Both the position numbers and the translations under genes were made by a program. Of a stretch of 64,000 nt of DNA, positions 17,936 through 26,543 are shown piece after piece. Positions within the stretch are counted from its first letter, which is position 1; every line of letters starts with the position of its first letter. Source of the DNA: Bacteroidaceae bacterium (GTDB lineage Bacteria > Bacteroidota > Bacteroidia > Bacteroidales > Bacteroidaceae); NCBI GenBank assembly GCA_017534535.1, contig JAFXVZ010000044.1:104434-168433 (forward strand), written 5' to 3'. Below the pieces are notes generated by a model. It was not told the DNA's origin, ran no database searches, and saw only the letters and a program-made list of their open reading frames with translations.

Positions 17936-19042
17936 ATGGATAAATCAAGACGCGCTTTTTTGGGCAAGTCATTTGCCGCTATCGGTGCCGCTGCTTTGGC
18001 ACCACAACTTCTTTCTTCATGCACCACCGACGGTGCTAACAAACCTGTGGCTTCTACAGATGGCAAGCCAAACTCGGTTTTCAATGGTGTGGCTATCGGT
18101 ACCATCACCTATAGCTGGCGTTCTATGCCAGGCGGATTGGAGAATATCGTGAAGTATTGCAAGGAAACAGGTATCAGCACCATCGAGTTGATGAGTAATG
18201 ATCTCGAAGCTTATCTCGGCATCCCGGAAAGTCCGATGCAACGCATCATGGCAGAGGCAAGAGCTTCTCAGGCAGCTGCCGCTCCTACGCCTGCTCCAGG
18301 CCGTCCTGCAGGTGGTCCTGGTGGTGCTCCTGGCCCTGGTGGTCCTGGTGGTTTCCGTCGTCCTTCTTTCACTCCTGAACAGCAAGCTGAGATTGACAAG
18401 TATAATGCAGATGTGAAGGCTTGGCGCAGAAACATCGATATGGACAAGGTTGCTGCTGCTAAGAAGTACTTGGATGACAATGGTATTGAGGCTCATATTG
18501 TGAAATTCTCTCCGGGCAACTGGGATGATGACCAGATTGACTATGCATTCAAGGTAGCTAAGGCTATGGGTGCTAAGGGTGTATCTGATGAGTTGAATGT
18601 AGAGTCAGCTAAGAAGATGGCTCCATTCGCAGAAAAGTATGGCTTGAAGGCTATCTTCCACAACCACATGCAGTATGCTGAGGATCCTAACGCTTGTGAT
18701 CCTGTTTTGGCTGTATCTCCCGCTGTGGCATTGAATTTCGATTCTGGTCACTTCTTTGGCTCAACAGGTCGCAACCCAATCGAGATGATCGAGAAGTACC
18801 ACGATCGCATTGTAAGTATCCACATCAAAGACAAAACCGGACCAAATACCCAGCCTACCCCTAATCAAAATCAGGTATGGGGTCAAGGCGAGATGCCTTT
18901 AGCAGAAGTGCTGAACTACATTAAGGAAAAGAAATATCCTATTTACTGCGATATCGAGCTGGAGTATGAAGTGAAGCCGTGGTCTAATGCTGTGAAGGAA
19001 GTGAAGACCTGTGTGAACTATGCTCGTCAGATTTTGATGTAA
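17936..19042 (+). CDS. Sugar phosphate isomerase/epimerase family lipoprotein (AP endonuclease 2 fold)
   Basis: A 368-residue xylose isomerase-like TIM-barrel protein. The N-terminus combines a twin-arginine motif (SRRAFLGKS) with a lipobox (LLSSC), so it is probably a Tat-exported lipoprotein. Fold motifs include AIFHNHMQY, NFDSGHFF and SIHIKDKTG, which supply likely metal ligands. A Pro/Gly-rich insert (~residues 110-143, with GGPGGAPGPGGPGG) interrupts the barrel. It lies between two Gfo/Idh oxidoreductases and probably acts on the same keto-sugar intermediates in the periplasm. Confidence 0.85.
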   Translation: MDKSRRAFLGKSFAAIGAAALAPQLLSSCTTDGANKPVASTDGKPNSVFNGVAIGTITYSWRSMPGGLENIVKYCKETGISTIELMSNDLEAYLGIPESPMQRIMAEARASQAAAAPTPAPGRPAGGPGGAPGPGGPGGFRRPSFTPEQQAEIDKYNADVKAWRRNIDMDKVAAAKKYLDDNGIEAHIVKFSPGNWDDDQIDYAFKVAKAMGAKGVSDELNVESAKKMAPFAEKYGLKAIFHNHMQYAEDPNACDPVLAVSPAVALNFDSGHFFGSTGRNPIEMIEKYHDRIVSIHIKDKTGPNTQPTPNQNQVWGQGEMPLAEVLNYIKEKKYPIYCDIELEYEVKPWSNAVKEVKTCVNYARQILM

Positions 19043-19075
19043 AAGGCCAATCGACCATTAGAAAAAACATTGAAC

Positions 19076-19108
19076 AAGCCTCTCGACCCCAAGTTGGGAG
19101 GCTTTTTT
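19076..19108 (+). terminator. Terminator after the isomerase gene
   Basis: AAGCCTC and GAGGCTT form the stem of a hairpin whose 3' arm runs into TTTTTTGT. Confidence 0.75.
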
Positions 19109-19213
19109 GTGTTAAAATGGCGAGAAAGAGTATTGCGTATTGAAATATTTGTTATATTTACACCAAATTTGTGAAATGGTAAATAATGTTTCATTTAATA
19201 TAAACAATTTATT

Positions 19214-20695
19214 ATGAACGTTACTCGTAGAAACTTTTTGAAGACAGGAGCAGCTGCTGTTGCAGGTTTTACTATTGCTCCTAACATTATCTTGGGTAAG
19301 TCCCATGGTCACATGGCTCCAAGTGACACCCCTAACATCGCAGCAGTCGGTGTAGGTAGCCAAGGTGGTGGCGATATCCAGAACATCGCTGACCCAGACG
19401 AGAAGATTGGTAGAAGACCGAATCCAGACCGTAAGTATGGTGGTTGGGTATCTCCTAACTTCGCAGGTTTGCGCCCTGAGAGAAGAATGGTTGACCAGGG
19501 TGTGCAGATGGGTGATGCTGGTAAGCAGCCTATCCACCATGCTAACATGTATGCTCTTTGCGATGTCGATCTTGACTATGCAGGCCACATCATGGCTGGC
19601 TATCCAAAGGCTAAGAAGTATCAGGACTTCCGTAAGATGTTGGACGACTGTGGTAAGGAAATCGATGGTGTATTGATTGGTACTCCTGACCATACTCATG
19701 CTATCATCGCTGCTTATGCAATGCTGGCTGGCAAGGCAGTGTTCGTTGAGAAGCCTATGGCTAAGACTATAGAGGAGGTTCGCTATCTTCGCGACTTAGC
19801 AAAGAAGACTGGTGTTGTAACTCAGATGGGTAATCAGGGCCACAACATCGAGGGTACTTACAAGACTGTTGAGTACATCCGCAGTGGTGCTATCGGTGAT
19901 GTAACTGAGGTTCACATGTGGTCAGACCGTCCTGTATGGCGTCAGGGTGACTACCAGCGTCCAGAGGGTGAGGCTATTCCAAAGAATCTGGATTATGATC
20001 TGTGGTTAGGCCCGGCTCCTCTGAAGCCTTACAACCATCAGACTACTCACTTCGCTTGGCGTGGTATGTGGGACTATGGTACTGGTGCAATGGGTGACAT
20101 GGGTGCTCACACCTTTGATGCTCCTATTTGGGCACTGGGTCTGGGTATGCCTGATACCATCCAGGCTACTACCACTCCGTTCAACGATGAGTATCTGCCT
20201 ATTACTGAGCTCTGCCAGTATCACTTCCCTGCTCGTACTGTAGATGGTAAGAAGATGCCTGAGGTTAATGTTTATTGGACCGATGGTGGTATCAAGCTGT
20301 CTCGTCCAAAGGAATTGGAGCCAAACCGCCAGTTGCAGGAGTGCTTGTACATTGGTACAAAGGGCATGATGATGCACGGAACTCACGGTGCTAATCCTGA
20401 GTTCATCCCAGCTCGTCCGGGTTGGAAGGAACCTGCTCAAACCTTGAAGCGTCCAAAGAACATCTATGTTGACTGGGTTGAGGCTATCAAGGAGAAACGT
20501 CAGGCTGCTAATAACTTCGAAGTAGCTGCTAAACTGACTGAGATTATGTTGTTGACTAATATCGCTGTGTTGTCACAGCAGCGTCACATCACATTGCAGT
20601 ATGATGCAGATAAGATGCAGATTACCAATCTGCCAGAGGCTAACCAGTTCTTCCGTCGTGAGTATCGTCACGGATGGGAGCTGCCTAAGTTCTAA
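19214..20695 (+). CDS. Gfo/Idh/MocA family oxidoreductase, Tat-exported (second paralogue)
   Basis: A 493-residue paralogue of the protein at 16333, with the same Tat signal (TRRNFLKTGAAAVAGFTI), Rossmann motif GVGSQGGG, N-terminal insert and EKPMAK signature. Long stretches such as LDYDLWLGPAP and WDYGTGAMGDMGAHTFDAP are shared between the two, so they arose by duplication. Differences cluster in the N-terminal insert and in a shorter loop near PARTVDGKKMPE. It is the last gene of the plus-strand block and a terminator follows. Confidence 0.88.
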   Translation: MNVTRRNFLKTGAAAVAGFTIAPNIILGKSHGHMAPSDTPNIAAVGVGSQGGGDIQNIADPDEKIGRRPNPDRKYGGWVSPNFAGLRPERRMVDQGVQMGDAGKQPIHHANMYALCDVDLDYAGHIMAGYPKAKKYQDFRKMLDDCGKEIDGVLIGTPDHTHAIIAAYAMLAGKAVFVEKPMAKTIEEVRYLRDLAKKTGVVTQMGNQGHNIEGTYKTVEYIRSGAIGDVTEVHMWSDRPVWRQGDYQRPEGEAIPKNLDYDLWLGPAPLKPYNHQTTHFAWRGMWDYGTGAMGDMGAHTFDAPIWALGLGMPDTIQATTTPFNDEYLPITELCQYHFPARTVDGKKMPEVNVYWTDGGIKLSRPKELEPNRQLQECLYIGTKGMMMHGTHGANPEFIPARPGWKEPAQTLKRPKNIYVDWVEAIKEKRQAANNFEVAAKLTEIMLLTNIAVLSQQRHITLQYDADKMQITNLPEANQFFRREYRHGWELPKF

Positions 20696-20713
20696 TCCTT
20701 GTGATAGAAACAA

Positions 20714-20749
20714 AAGAGAAGGTAGTCCGTTTGGGCTACCTTCTTTTAT
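20714..20749. terminator. Bidirectional terminator
   Basis: AAGAGAAGGTAG and CTACCTTCTTTTAT form a hairpin between the convergent oxidoreductase and VOC genes. Confidence 0.8.
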
Positions 20750-21139
20750 TTACAGCTTTTCGCAAAACTCTATGGTCTCTTTGTTCGGACCTTCAATTTT
20801 GAAATACTTGATGCCATGCTCCCAATAGGGTAAGTCGTGGATAGGTGAATCGCTGATGTGGATGCCTTTAGCTTTAACCACTTCATACAATCCCTCAATA
20901 TCCTTCACATCGATGGCTATATGTTCAAACGCTCCCGCCTGCATGGCAGTTGGTTCTTTATCGTAGGTCTCTATCTGTAGGTTGCCCAATTGCAGGAAAG
21001 CCACATGCTGTCCGTTGTTATTGGTACGTTGATAGATTACTTTAAAGCCTAGACTCTGATAAAACACGATGGTCTTATCGATGTTGAATGTGGGGACTCC
21101 AATGTGCTGGAGCCCTGTACAGAAATCAGCTATGCTCAT
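20750..21139 (-). CDS. VOC (glyoxalase/dioxygenase) superfamily protein
   Basis: A 129-residue vicinal-oxygen-chelate protein with two beta-alpha-beta-beta-beta modules. Candidate metal ligands are His in LQHIGVPT, Glu in LQIETYDK, His in FEHIAIDV and Glu in ETIEF, so a metal-dependent lyase, isomerase or epimerase is plausible. It starts directly after the stop of the TerB-like gene (no gap), so they are translated from one mRNA. Lactoylglutathione lyase or a related detoxifying function is possible; the substrate cannot be read from sequence. Confidence 0.82.
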   Translation of the reverse strand: MSIADFCTGLQHIGVPTFNIDKTIVFYQSLGFKVIYQRTNNNGQHVAFLQLGNLQIETYDKEPTAMQAGAFEHIAIDVKDIEGLYEVVKAKGIHISDSPIHDLPYWEHGIKYFKIEGPNKETIEFCEKL

Positions 21140-21505
21140 CTATTCTAATGCTTGTATCCATGCCTTAAAGAGTTCTGTCTCTGTCTTTTTCTCAACACAG
21201 TCAGAGTTAATGACATTGATAACGAACTGTCTCATGGTAAGCTTGATGACCTCCTGCTCAGGCTTGTTGAAGCCTTCTAATAAGTCCTTGGTCTCTGACA
21301 CGATTTCATCCAAAGTATAGGCCTTGTTCAATGAGCCTTCAATCTCAGCCTTCACTTCATCCACTGGGCCAATTGCAGCCAATTTGTCGATAAAGCCCTC
21401 AATAAACTTTTTCTCGCGGACATCGTACTCGCCGTCGGCATGGGCGAAGAACAAGCCGGTCTTAGCTACCAGCTTGATGACTTTTTCAATAGGTTTCTTA
21501 TCCAT
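21140..21505 (-). CDS. TerB-like protein
   Basis: A 121-residue all-helical cytoplasmic protein resembling the TerB (tellurite resistance/DjlA-associated) fold, with the typical FFAHADGEYDVREKKFIEGF segment near residues 19-38. TerB domains are thought to sense or bind metal and occur with membrane-associated stress systems. It sits between the Gly-rich repeat protein (6 bp upstream) and the VOC gene in one operon. No other ter genes are in the window. Confidence 0.7.
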   Translation of the reverse strand: MDKKPIEKVIKLVAKTGLFFAHADGEYDVREKKFIEGFIDKLAAIGPVDEVKAEIEGSLNKAYTLDEIVSETKDLLEGFNKPEQEVIKLTMRQFVINVINSDCVEKKTETELFKAWIQALE

Positions 21506-21511
21506 AGTTAT

Positions 21512-22003
21512 TTATTGTTTTGCGCCACCGAAAGCACTGGATGCCATACCGATGACAGAGATTACACTTTGTGCTATTTCACCAATATTCGCATTCGACA
21601 GGCTACCCGCCAGTCCGCCACTGGGTTGATTGCCACCAACCAGGGCGCCCAAGATGGAACCGAGGTCTAAACCTCCGCTTTTGCCGCCAGTCACGGCACC
21701 TAAAACACTACCTAGGTCGATGCCTTCACTCTTACCACCTTTACCTCCGGTAATGGCACCCAGAACATCACCGATGTCGATGCCGCCCTTTGAAGATGCT
21801 TCAGGACACTGTGTACCATTGATGGCATCCAGCTCCTTGCTAATGTCTATGCCTTTGTTGGCAGGTTGTTGTTTGGTCTGGTTTGTCGGCTTCTTGGTAG
21901 TCACCTGTCCGCCTAAGACCTGTCCTAAGATGTCACCCAGCGCTCCGCTGGCTGCTCCTCCTTGAGTTACTGAACTCAGGATGTTTCCTAATAAGTCTCC
22001 CAT
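21512..22003 (-). CDS. Gly-rich tandem-repeat protein (YidB/DUF937-like)
   Basis: A 163-residue low-complexity protein. Three tandem units follow the pattern G-[IL]-D-[IL]-G-x-[VI]-L-G-A-[ILV]-x-G-G (residues ~75-130), preceded by an N-terminal LLGNILSSVTQGG segment of the same style. The pattern resembles YidB/DUF937 proteins, whose function is unknown. It is the first gene of a three-gene operon with the TerB-like and VOC genes, and a promoter lies 37-44 bp upstream. There is no signal peptide. Confidence 0.65.
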   Translation of the reverse strand: MGDLLGNILSSVTQGGAASGALGDILGQVLGGQVTTKKPTNQTKQQPANKGIDISKELDAINGTQCPEASSKGGIDIGDVLGAITGGKGGKSEGIDLGSVLGAVTGGKSGGLDLGSILGALVGGNQPSGGLAGSLSNANIGEIAQSVISVIGMASSAFGGAKQ

Positions 22004-22039
22004 AGTATTCTTGTTTTAAAGATTAAACATTTCTGCCCC

Positions 22040-22047
22040 TAAAGATA
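22040..22047 (-). promoter_or_regulatory. -7 box for the Gly-rich/TerB/VOC operon
   Basis: TATCTTTA on the minus strand, 37 bp before the ATG at 22003, matches TAnnTTTG at all but the last base. Confidence 0.5.
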
Positions 22048-22090
22048 CGTCTTTTTCTCGAAATTGGAAAGAGAATAACGTTTTTTTTGA

Positions 22091-23215
22091 TTAAAAGTCT
22101 TTCAAGTTCTCATCGTCACCTTGGAAGAAATGCTCCTCTTTGCTACGCTTGAGGTAACCTTCTGCCGCTTCAATCCATTTCTTATACCTGTCGGGGTTAC
22201 TGCTCTTCTGTGCATTGTTGATGAACATCTGGAAATGGCGGTCGGCATTAGCACGGTCGTGGATGATGGTATAGAGATAGGCTATGTGGTAGATGTCCGT
22301 CAGTCTATCCGGCTTATACGTTAGTGAACGCTTGAAATCATCGATTGCTTCCTCGAACTTCAACAAGCGGATATAGGCATTGGCACGTGTATTATAGAGT
22401 GACCACATCAGTGTTTCATCAGGCAAAATCTTTTCGATAGCCTGGGTAATTATGTTTACTCCCTCTTTCTCGCTACCATTCAACTTTGATGCTACAATTC
22501 CATATTGTGCCAGAATATATTGATTCTTATATCGGTCTTTGCGAGCTGCTACTTTCAAACACTCATATGCTTGCCACAAACTATCTACACGAGCAAAAGC
22601 CAAACCCATGTAATAATTGGTGGTGGTAGAGTTGTCACCGGCATCACGGAGTTTTCTGTATTCATCAAGTGATTCTTCATAGTTCTCCGTTTGATAGAGT
22701 AGATAAGCTTTCAGACCATTCACGGCCATATTCTCATTGTCGTAGATACAGAAATCATCTAATACTACAAGTGCAGAGTCAAGCATATCTCTATCTTCAT
22801 AATTCTTGGCCAAGTTGATGATATTATTGGCATTCTCAATATTCTTTTTGGCAATAATCTTTTCATACACCAAGGCCGAGTCTGCATTATTCAGTTTCTC
22901 ATGACTTTTAGCTATCAGTACTAAGTCGGCCTCCAAGCTATCCCTTTTCAATAGTTCTTGACTAATATTAATACTCTTCCGGTAAATGCCTCGGTCATAA
23001 TACACGCTGGCGATGTCTCGTTTAATGCTGTCGGAAGGATGCAGTTCGTATGCCTGTTCCAACAGTTGCAGAGCTTTCTTGTTATTAGAAGCGTCTTTAT
23101 ACTTTATGCCCTGCTGATAGACAGTCAGCCAATCGTTTCCTTGAACAGTGCCTTGACCCCATGCGATGGAGATACTCCACCATATCAAAAATATGTAAAT
23201 CAGTGTTTCCCTCAT
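22091..23215 (-). CDS. Exported TPR protein
   Basis: A 374-residue protein with a signal peptide (LIYIFLIWWSISIAWG) and about seven tetratricopeptide-like helical pairs, for example NKKALQLLEQAYELHPSD and FEEAIDDFKRSLTYKPD. It should be a periplasmic scaffold for protein-protein contacts; no enzymatic motif is visible. It follows the DUF6624 gene by 10 bp, so the two are one operon and may act together. Confidence 0.75.
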   Translation of the reverse strand: MRETLIYIFLIWWSISIAWGQGTVQGNDWLTVYQQGIKYKDASNNKKALQLLEQAYELHPSDSIKRDIASVYYDRGIYRKSINISQELLKRDSLEADLVLIAKSHEKLNNADSALVYEKIIAKKNIENANNIINLAKNYEDRDMLDSALVVLDDFCIYDNENMAVNGLKAYLLYQTENYEESLDEYRKLRDAGDNSTTTNYYMGLAFARVDSLWQAYECLKVAARKDRYKNQYILAQYGIVASKLNGSEKEGVNIITQAIEKILPDETLMWSLYNTRANAYIRLLKFEEAIDDFKRSLTYKPDRLTDIYHIAYLYTIIHDRANADRHFQMFINNAQKSSNPDRYKKWIEAAEGYLKRSKEEHFFQGDDENLKDF

Positions 23216-23225
23216 TGTAATATCA

Positions 23226-24143
23226 TTATCTGTATATTCTCATCTTCCTCAGATAGTCTTTCAAAGGTTCCATACCCATTTCACTTCGCCACTCATCGAC
23301 TTTGGATTCGTCAAGCAACTTGTAGAGCCTCGGATTGCCATGTTCGTCTTCTTCAATTTGTGAACCGTATCGTTGAGGTTTCCCTTCAAACATATTGATT
23401 CTATCCTCCATCATGGCTACACCTTCTTTGGCTATGTCTCCCTTTTGGGCTGCTTCTTGAAACAAAGGTAAGTATTTCTTCTGAATATTTACGTCTGAAT
23501 GTTGTATAACAGCCCAGAAAGTACCAACCGCATCGCCCACTTTATCGCTACCTACGAACCCTCTGGAGTCTAAAATTTTGCATATTTGTTCTTGGTTGAG
23601 CTTATCTACTCGTTGCATTTCGTGCAAGGCTTCTGCTTCAGCTATTGAGTCGTGTGGCTGACGGTTGTGTGCTGCTAGGAAAGCCACCCTCACCTCTTGG
23701 TCAGTCTTCATGATCATCTGAAGTCTGCGGCGCAAAGGCTTGTCGAAGTTTGCCTCTATGCGATGTTTTCTTAAGTTGAGGCTGTCTATCAATATTTGCC
23801 ATCGGCTGTCATCGTGTAAAGAAATGAGGTCATCATCGTTGGCGATGTTGTCTGAATACCAGTCCTTTTCTCTTTCTAATTTTGTATAAAGCCTACTGAA
23901 CGCAGTCTCCATATCGTCAGCAAGAGCAGCAGCACAAGCTCCGTTATATAGATGAATGGGCTGAATGAAATCTTTCATTTCTAAAGCCTTGCCGAATGTC
24001 TTGCTTGACGCTTCATATTCTCCAACCATAAACAGTGAGTCGGCCTTTGTGGTTAGTTCTACATACTCCCTACTATATTGAGCAATCGCCCATGAGGGAA
24101 ATATTAGTAGAATTAGAGTCAAGAGTGTCTTTAAATTAGCCAT
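23226..24143 (-). CDS. Exported DUF6624 protein
   Basis: A 305-residue protein with a signal peptide (TLLTLILLIFPSWAIA). The N-terminal part resembles a TPR-like helical region; the C-terminal half carries features I associate with DUF6624: MKTDQEVR, GDAVGTFWAVIQHSD and the ending around QRYGSQIEEDEHG and DEWRSEMGMEPL. The function is unknown. It has its own promoter and is followed by the exported TPR gene. Confidence 0.75.
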   Translation of the reverse strand: MANLKTLLTLILLIFPSWAIAQYSREYVELTTKADSLFMVGEYEASSKTFGKALEMKDFIQPIHLYNGACAAALADDMETAFSRLYTKLEREKDWYSDNIANDDDLISLHDDSRWQILIDSLNLRKHRIEANFDKPLRRRLQMIMKTDQEVRVAFLAAHNRQPHDSIAEAEALHEMQRVDKLNQEQICKILDSRGFVGSDKVGDAVGTFWAVIQHSDVNIQKKYLPLFQEAAQKGDIAKEGVAMMEDRINMFEGKPQRYGSQIEEDEHGNPRLYKLLDESKVDEWRSEMGMEPLKDYLRKMRIYR

Positions 24144-24171
24144 AATTTAAATGTTCATTTGTTTTATCATG

Positions 24172-24202
24172 CAAACGTACGAACATTTCGTAATTATACA
24201 AA
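24172..24202 (-). promoter_or_regulatory. Promoter for the DUF6624-TPR operon
   Basis: On the minus strand TTTG (24202-24199) is followed after 19 bp by TACGTTTG (24179-24172), 28 bp before the start. Both boxes match well. Confidence 0.75.
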
Positions 24203-24222
24203 TAATTAGCCGTTAATTATCG

Positions 24223-26193
24223 TTAACTATAGAACTGAGGATGCTTTTTTATCTGAAGCGTCCTCATTGCATTAAACACAGCCAGGACAGTTACGCCTAC
24301 ATCGGCAAAGACAGCCATCCACATGGTTGCCCATCCGAAGGTAGCCAACAATAATACGACAATCTTTACTCCAATGGCAAATGCCACATTTTGGCGGGCT
24401 ATGCTGATGGTGCGGCAGGCTATCCGTATAGCGAGTGCTACCTTCGATGGTTTATCATCCATCAGTACCACATCTGCAGCTTCGATGGCTGCATCACTGC
24501 CCAAGCCACCCATGGCGATACCTATATCAGCACGAGCCAACACGGGCGCATCATTGATGCCATCGCCTACGAAAGCCAAAGCTTTGTCATCACCTTTTCC
24601 TTGAAGCAACTTTTCTACGATGTTTACCTTATCATTGGGCAATAATTCTGCATGGTATTCTGCCAGTTGCAACTTTTTAGCCACATCTTCACCCACTTCT
24701 TTCCTGTCGCCCGTAAGCATCACCGTCCGATGTACACCCAGTGATTTCAATGCTTGAATAGCCGAAGCACTGTCGTCTTTTATCTTGTCGTTAATAACGA
24801 TATGCCCTGCATACACACCATTGATGGCCACATGAATAATGGTACCTACATGGTGGCAATCATGCCACTTGGCACCAATGGCATCCATCATCTTCGTGTT
24901 GCCCACACAAACCACATCGTTGCCAACTTTTGCGCGTATGCCCTGTCCGGCAATCTCTTCTGTTTCACTCACCACACAACCATCCGTCGCTTCGTCTGGG
25001 AAAGCATTTCGCAAAGCCGCACCGATGGGGTGGGTGGAGTAATGCTCCACGTGAGCCGCCAAGTGCAACAGATGATGTTCGTCGAACAAATCAGGATGCA
25101 CTGCTTCAACGGCAAACTGTCCATGAGTCAAGGTTCCCGTCTTGTCGAATACCACAGTATCAATCTTCGAGAGCATGTCCATATAGTTAGCTCCCTTAAT
25201 GAGGATACCTTTGCGTGATGCACCACCAATGCCTCCAAAGAATGTAAGTGGTACACTGATCACTAAAGCACAAGGGCAAGATACCACCAAAAACATCAAT
25301 GCTCGATAGAGCCAAGTGGGGAAGCTCTCTACAAAGTTGTTTGAGAACAAGGGAGGTAACAGAGCCAAGGCAATGGCAGCAAAAACCACGATGGGGGTAT
25401 AAATTTTAGCAAATTTTGTGATGAAGGTTTCGCTCTTCGATTTACGGTCTGTGGCACGTTCCACCAAGTTGATGATTTTATTCACAGTACTCTCGCCAAA
25501 GCTCTTGGTGGTTCGTACCTGTATCACTCCACTCAGGTTTACACACCCAGATATCACCTCATCACCCTCAGCCAAGTCGCGCGGCATACTCTCACCCGTT
25601 AATGCCACTGTATTCAGAGAAGAATGTCCTGAAGTGACAAAACCATCTAATGGCACTTTCTCCCCAGGTTTGATAACAATTAATTCATCTACAGCCACCT
25701 GCTCAGGACTCACATCCTCCTGCTTGTCCCCTCTAACCACATGGGCAATATCAGGTCGGATGTCCATCAGGTGTGCAATGCTTTCCCGACTCTTGCCCTC
25801 GGCATAGCCCTCGAACAGTTCGCCCACTTGGAAGAACAGCATTACAAACACCGCTTCAGGGAACTGATTCTCTGCCTCTGGCAAGAAGCCTATGCACAAG
25901 GCGCCGATAGTGGCAACCGCCATCAGAAAATGTTCGTTGAAAGCATCACCTTCACAGATTCCCTCCCAAGCCTCATGCAAGGTATCATGTCCGATTAACA
26001 GATAAGGCACCAGATAAATCAGGAGCAATTGCCAGGTGGGCAACTGATATTGATGTTCTATGATAACAGCTCCAATCAGTAGGATGGAGGTGGTGATGAT
26101 AAGTACCAGTTGCTTCTTCAAACTATGCTCGTGCTCATGATGATGCTCATGCTCGCAACATTTGTGTTCGTTATGATGTAAAGAAATTGCCAT
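24223..26193 (-). CDS. Heavy-metal P1B-type ATPase (Zn/Cd/Pb-type exporter)
   Basis: A 656-residue metal-translocating P-type ATPase. The N-terminus lacks an HMA domain but has a His/Cys-rich tract (HHNEHKCCEHEHHHEHEH) likely to bind Zn or similar ions. The core has the actuator TGESMPRD, the transport motif SCPCAL (Cys near 306 and 308), DKTGTLT (phosphorylated Asp near 347), HPIG, and GDGINDAP. The CPC and His-rich features fit a Zn/Cd/Co exporter. A 17-bp palindrome sits in its promoter, so metal-dependent control is likely. ZntA/CadA is the closest general type; I did not assign a symbol because metal choice is not provable here. Confidence 0.9.
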   Translation of the reverse strand: MAISLHHNEHKCCEHEHHHEHEHSLKKQLVLIITTSILLIGAVIIEHQYQLPTWQLLLIYLVPYLLIGHDTLHEAWEGICEGDAFNEHFLMAVATIGALCIGFLPEAENQFPEAVFVMLFFQVGELFEGYAEGKSRESIAHLMDIRPDIAHVVRGDKQEDVSPEQVAVDELIVIKPGEKVPLDGFVTSGHSSLNTVALTGESMPRDLAEGDEVISGCVNLSGVIQVRTTKSFGESTVNKIINLVERATDRKSKSETFITKFAKIYTPIVVFAAIALALLPPLFSNNFVESFPTWLYRALMFLVVSCPCALVISVPLTFFGGIGGASRKGILIKGANYMDMLSKIDTVVFDKTGTLTHGQFAVEAVHPDLFDEHHLLHLAAHVEHYSTHPIGAALRNAFPDEATDGCVVSETEEIAGQGIRAKVGNDVVCVGNTKMMDAIGAKWHDCHHVGTIIHVAINGVYAGHIVINDKIKDDSASAIQALKSLGVHRTVMLTGDRKEVGEDVAKKLQLAEYHAELLPNDKVNIVEKLLQGKGDDKALAFVGDGINDAPVLARADIGIAMGGLGSDAAIEAADVVLMDDKPSKVALAIRIACRTISIARQNVAFAIGVKIVVLLLATFGWATMWMAVFADVGVTVLAVFNAMRTLQIKKHPQFYS

Positions 26194-26222
26194 ACTCTTG
26201 TGCGTTTTTAAGTTTCATGCTA

Positions 26223-26266
26223 CAAAAGTATGGCAAATGTTTTGCAACTTGGTTGCAATCTTGCAA
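26223..26266 (-). promoter_or_regulatory. Promoter and palindromic operator of the metal ATPase gene
   Basis: The -7 box is TACTTTTG (26230-26223, minus strand), 30 bp before the start. Where a -33 box is expected lies the palindrome TTGCAAC-TTG-GTTGCAA (26242-26258), and another TTGCAA follows at 26261-26266. The layout suggests binding of a metal-responsive regulator (Fur/Zur-like, ArsR or MerR type); which family is unknown. Confidence 0.6.
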
Positions 26267-26276
26267 TCCAGGTGTA

Positions 26277-26513
26277 TTACTTAAACAGTGAAGCGATCCA
26301 GAGTACCAAGATGGCTCCAATAGTACCAGTACCAATTTCGCCAATAATGCCACCCCAATCGATGCCTAACAGGCCAAACAACCAACTACCTACGGCACCG
26401 CCTACGATACCTAGCAATAGGTTGATCAGAATGCCGAAACCACCACCTTTCATAATCTTGCCTGCCAAGAAACCGCAGACACATCCGATGATAATACTAA
26501 TGATAATTCCCAT
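26277..26513 (-). CDS. GlsB/YeaQ/YmgE family small membrane protein
   Basis: A 78-residue Gly-rich inner-membrane protein with three hydrophobic segments, matching the transglycosylase-associated/GlsB family (IIIGCVCGFLAGKIMKGGG and LLLGIVGGAVGSWLFGLLG). The family is linked to stress responses; the biochemical role is unknown. It lies 30 bp after the DUF5056-like gene, in line with the sigma factor operon. Confidence 0.88.
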   Translation of the reverse strand: MGIIISIIIGCVCGFLAGKIMKGGGFGILINLLLGIVGGAVGSWLFGLLGIDWGGIIGEIGTGTIGAILVLWIASLFK

Positions 26514-26543
26514 AATTGTATAGTTTTAAAGGTCCAATAATTC

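Noticed and set aside
20750-21139. VOC protein as methylmalonyl-CoA epimerase for mutAB
   Set aside because: It lies 16 kb from mutAB in another operon, and the sequence lacks the typical epimerase N-terminus; a general VOC call is safer.
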